Of a DNA stretch of 5,510 nucleotides, positions 5,134-5,510 are shown in pieces. The DNA is taken from assembly GCA_021826785.1 (NCBI GenBank), contig JAKAYN010000056.1:1-5510 (forward strand), read 5' to 3'. Position numbers and translations under genes: made by a program. Source of the stretch: Thermoplasmata archaeon (GTDB lineage: Archaea; Thermoplasmatota; Thermoplasmata; Thermoplasmatales; Thermoplasmataceae). Position 1 is the stretch's first letter; each line of letters starts with the position of its first letter. The notes below the pieces were generated by a model. That model searched no databases. It saw nothing but the letters and a program-made list of their open reading frames with translations, and was not told the DNA's origin.

Positions 5134-5205
5134 GGCCCGTAGTGTAATGGATCATCATATAGGCCTCCGGAGCCTATGATCCGGGTTCGAATCCCGGCGG
5201 GCTCA
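5133..5205 (+). tRNA. tRNA-Arg (anticodon CCG)
   Basis: The 73-base tRNA reads CGG codons. The acceptor stem 5133-5139 pairs with 5198-5204 over seven pairs, with one G-U at the second pair. The D stem is short (5142-5144 with 5156-5158, including one G-U) and its loop holds GG at 5149-5150. The anticodon stem 5160-5164 pairs fully with 5172-5176, with loop CUCCGGA and anticodon CCG at 5167-5169. The variable loop is UGAU. The T stem 5181-5185 pairs with 5193-5197 around TTCGAAT. The discriminator base is A5205 and CCA is not encoded. There is no intron. Base 1 coincides with the last base of the upstream TAG stop, so the tRNA is either cut out of the kinase transcript by RNase P or made from an internal promoter. 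Confidence 0.95.
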
Positions 5206-5218
5206 ATTATTTTTATAT
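5206..5218 (+). terminator. T-rich terminator behind tRNA-Arg
   Basis: T5 (5210-5214) in an AT-only stretch follows the tRNA by five bases. This is a short but typical archaeal stop signal for a tRNA transcript. Confidence 0.4.
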
Positions 5219-5252
5219 ACTTATAATTTCAAACAATAAAATTTTAAGATAT

Positions 5253-5272
5253 TAAAATAAAATATTAATTAA
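5253..5272 (+). promoter_or_regulatory. Promoter of pheA
   Basis: AATATTAATTA (5261-5271), preceded by an A-rich BRE-like stretch, is centred about 27 bp before the ATG at 5293. No Shine-Dalgarno sequence is present, which fits leaderless transcription. The surrounding spacer is almost entirely A and T, so other TATA-like positions exist. Confidence 0.45.
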
Positions 5273-5292
5273 ATCGTTTTAATATACATTAA

Positions 5293-5510
5293 ATGAAATT
5301 AATAGGCTATTTTGGAGAGCCGGGATCATATACATCAATGGCGGCAAGACTCATGGTTAATGGTAAATATCAAAGCTATAGATCAATATCCGATATGGTT
5401 AATGCAATAGAAAGAAATCAAATTGAATTTGGAATACTGCCAATAGAAAATTCCATAGAGGGACAGGTTGGTCAGACATATGATGCATTATATTACAAAA
5501 ATATCTATAT
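5293..5510 (+). CDS. pheA: Prephenate dehydratase, 5' part (runs off window)
   Basis: Prephenate dehydratase converts prephenate to phenylpyruvate, the committed step to phenylalanine. Seventy-two codons are visible. The N terminus IGYFGEPGSYTSMAA (4-18) matches the family's opening 'YLGPxGTFSxxAA' strand and loop, with Glu-Pro-Gly-Ser in place of Pro-x-Gly-Thr. Residues 46-59, FGILPIENSIEGQV, match the highly conserved 'GVVPIENSxEGxV' block of the catalytic cleft. The protein starts directly with the dehydratase domain, so no chorismate mutase domain is fused at the N terminus. Whether a C-terminal ACT regulatory domain follows cannot be seen. The start ATG 5293 fits both the family N terminus and the TATA spacing. 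Confidence 0.88.
   Translation, partial: MKLIGYFGEPGSYTSMAARLMVNGKYQSYRSISDMVNAIERNQIEFGILPIENSIEGQVGQTYDALYYKNIY

Noticed and set aside
5133..5205. tRNA-Arg as an integration site for a mobile element
   Set aside because: No integrase, no repeat of the tRNA 3' end and no foreign-looking gene occur downstream; the next gene is ordinary pheA.

Overview
The window reads as chromosomal DNA from an acidophilic archaeon of the order Thermoplasmatales, most like Picrophilus or a near relative. The signs are AT-rich DNA with heavy use of ATA and AGG/AGA codons, archaeal gene families (Pcc1, prefoldin beta, MptA, RibL, COG1839 kinase), TATA-type promoters about 27 bp before start codons, and a tRNA gene without an encoded CCA. 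The genus is an inference from style and gene content; a database search was not possible.

Layout: (1) The 3' part of a nicotinate phosphoribosyltransferase gene (NAD salvage) enters from the left and ends at 799. (2) After an AT-only gap with a promoter, a two-gene transporter unit follows: a small DUF3311 membrane protein overlapping a 13-segment sodium:solute symporter family protein (985-2683). (3) A tightly packed operon, pcc1-pfdB-mptA (2764-4162), encodes a KEOPS tRNA-modification subunit, the beta subunit of the chaperone prefoldin, and the FolE2-type GTP cyclohydrolase of pterin/archaeosine synthesis. The genes overlap by 7 and 4 bases, and both downstream genes start at TTG behind good ribosome binding sites. 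(4) ribL (FAD synthetase) lies on the minus strand, and its stop codon shares a CTAG palindrome with the mptA stop. (5) Divergent from ribL is a COG1839 adenosine-specific kinase, whose stop codon supplies the first base of a tRNA-Arg(CCG). (6) The 5' part of pheA (prephenate dehydratase) runs off the right edge.

Together this is a compact housekeeping region: cofactor metabolism (NAD, FAD, pterin), tRNA synthesis and modification (KEOPS, possibly archaeosine, tRNA-Arg), protein folding, aromatic amino acid synthesis and one organic-solute transporter. First genes of transcription units look leaderless (TATA box close to the start, no Shine-Dalgarno), while internal genes carry Shine-Dalgarno sites. 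I found no CRISPR array, insertion sequence, phage gene or obvious foreign segment, and no clear sign of a new system. The most interesting points are the junctions (kinase stop/tRNA, mptA/ribL) and a symporter that seems to lack the usual Na+-site hydroxyls.
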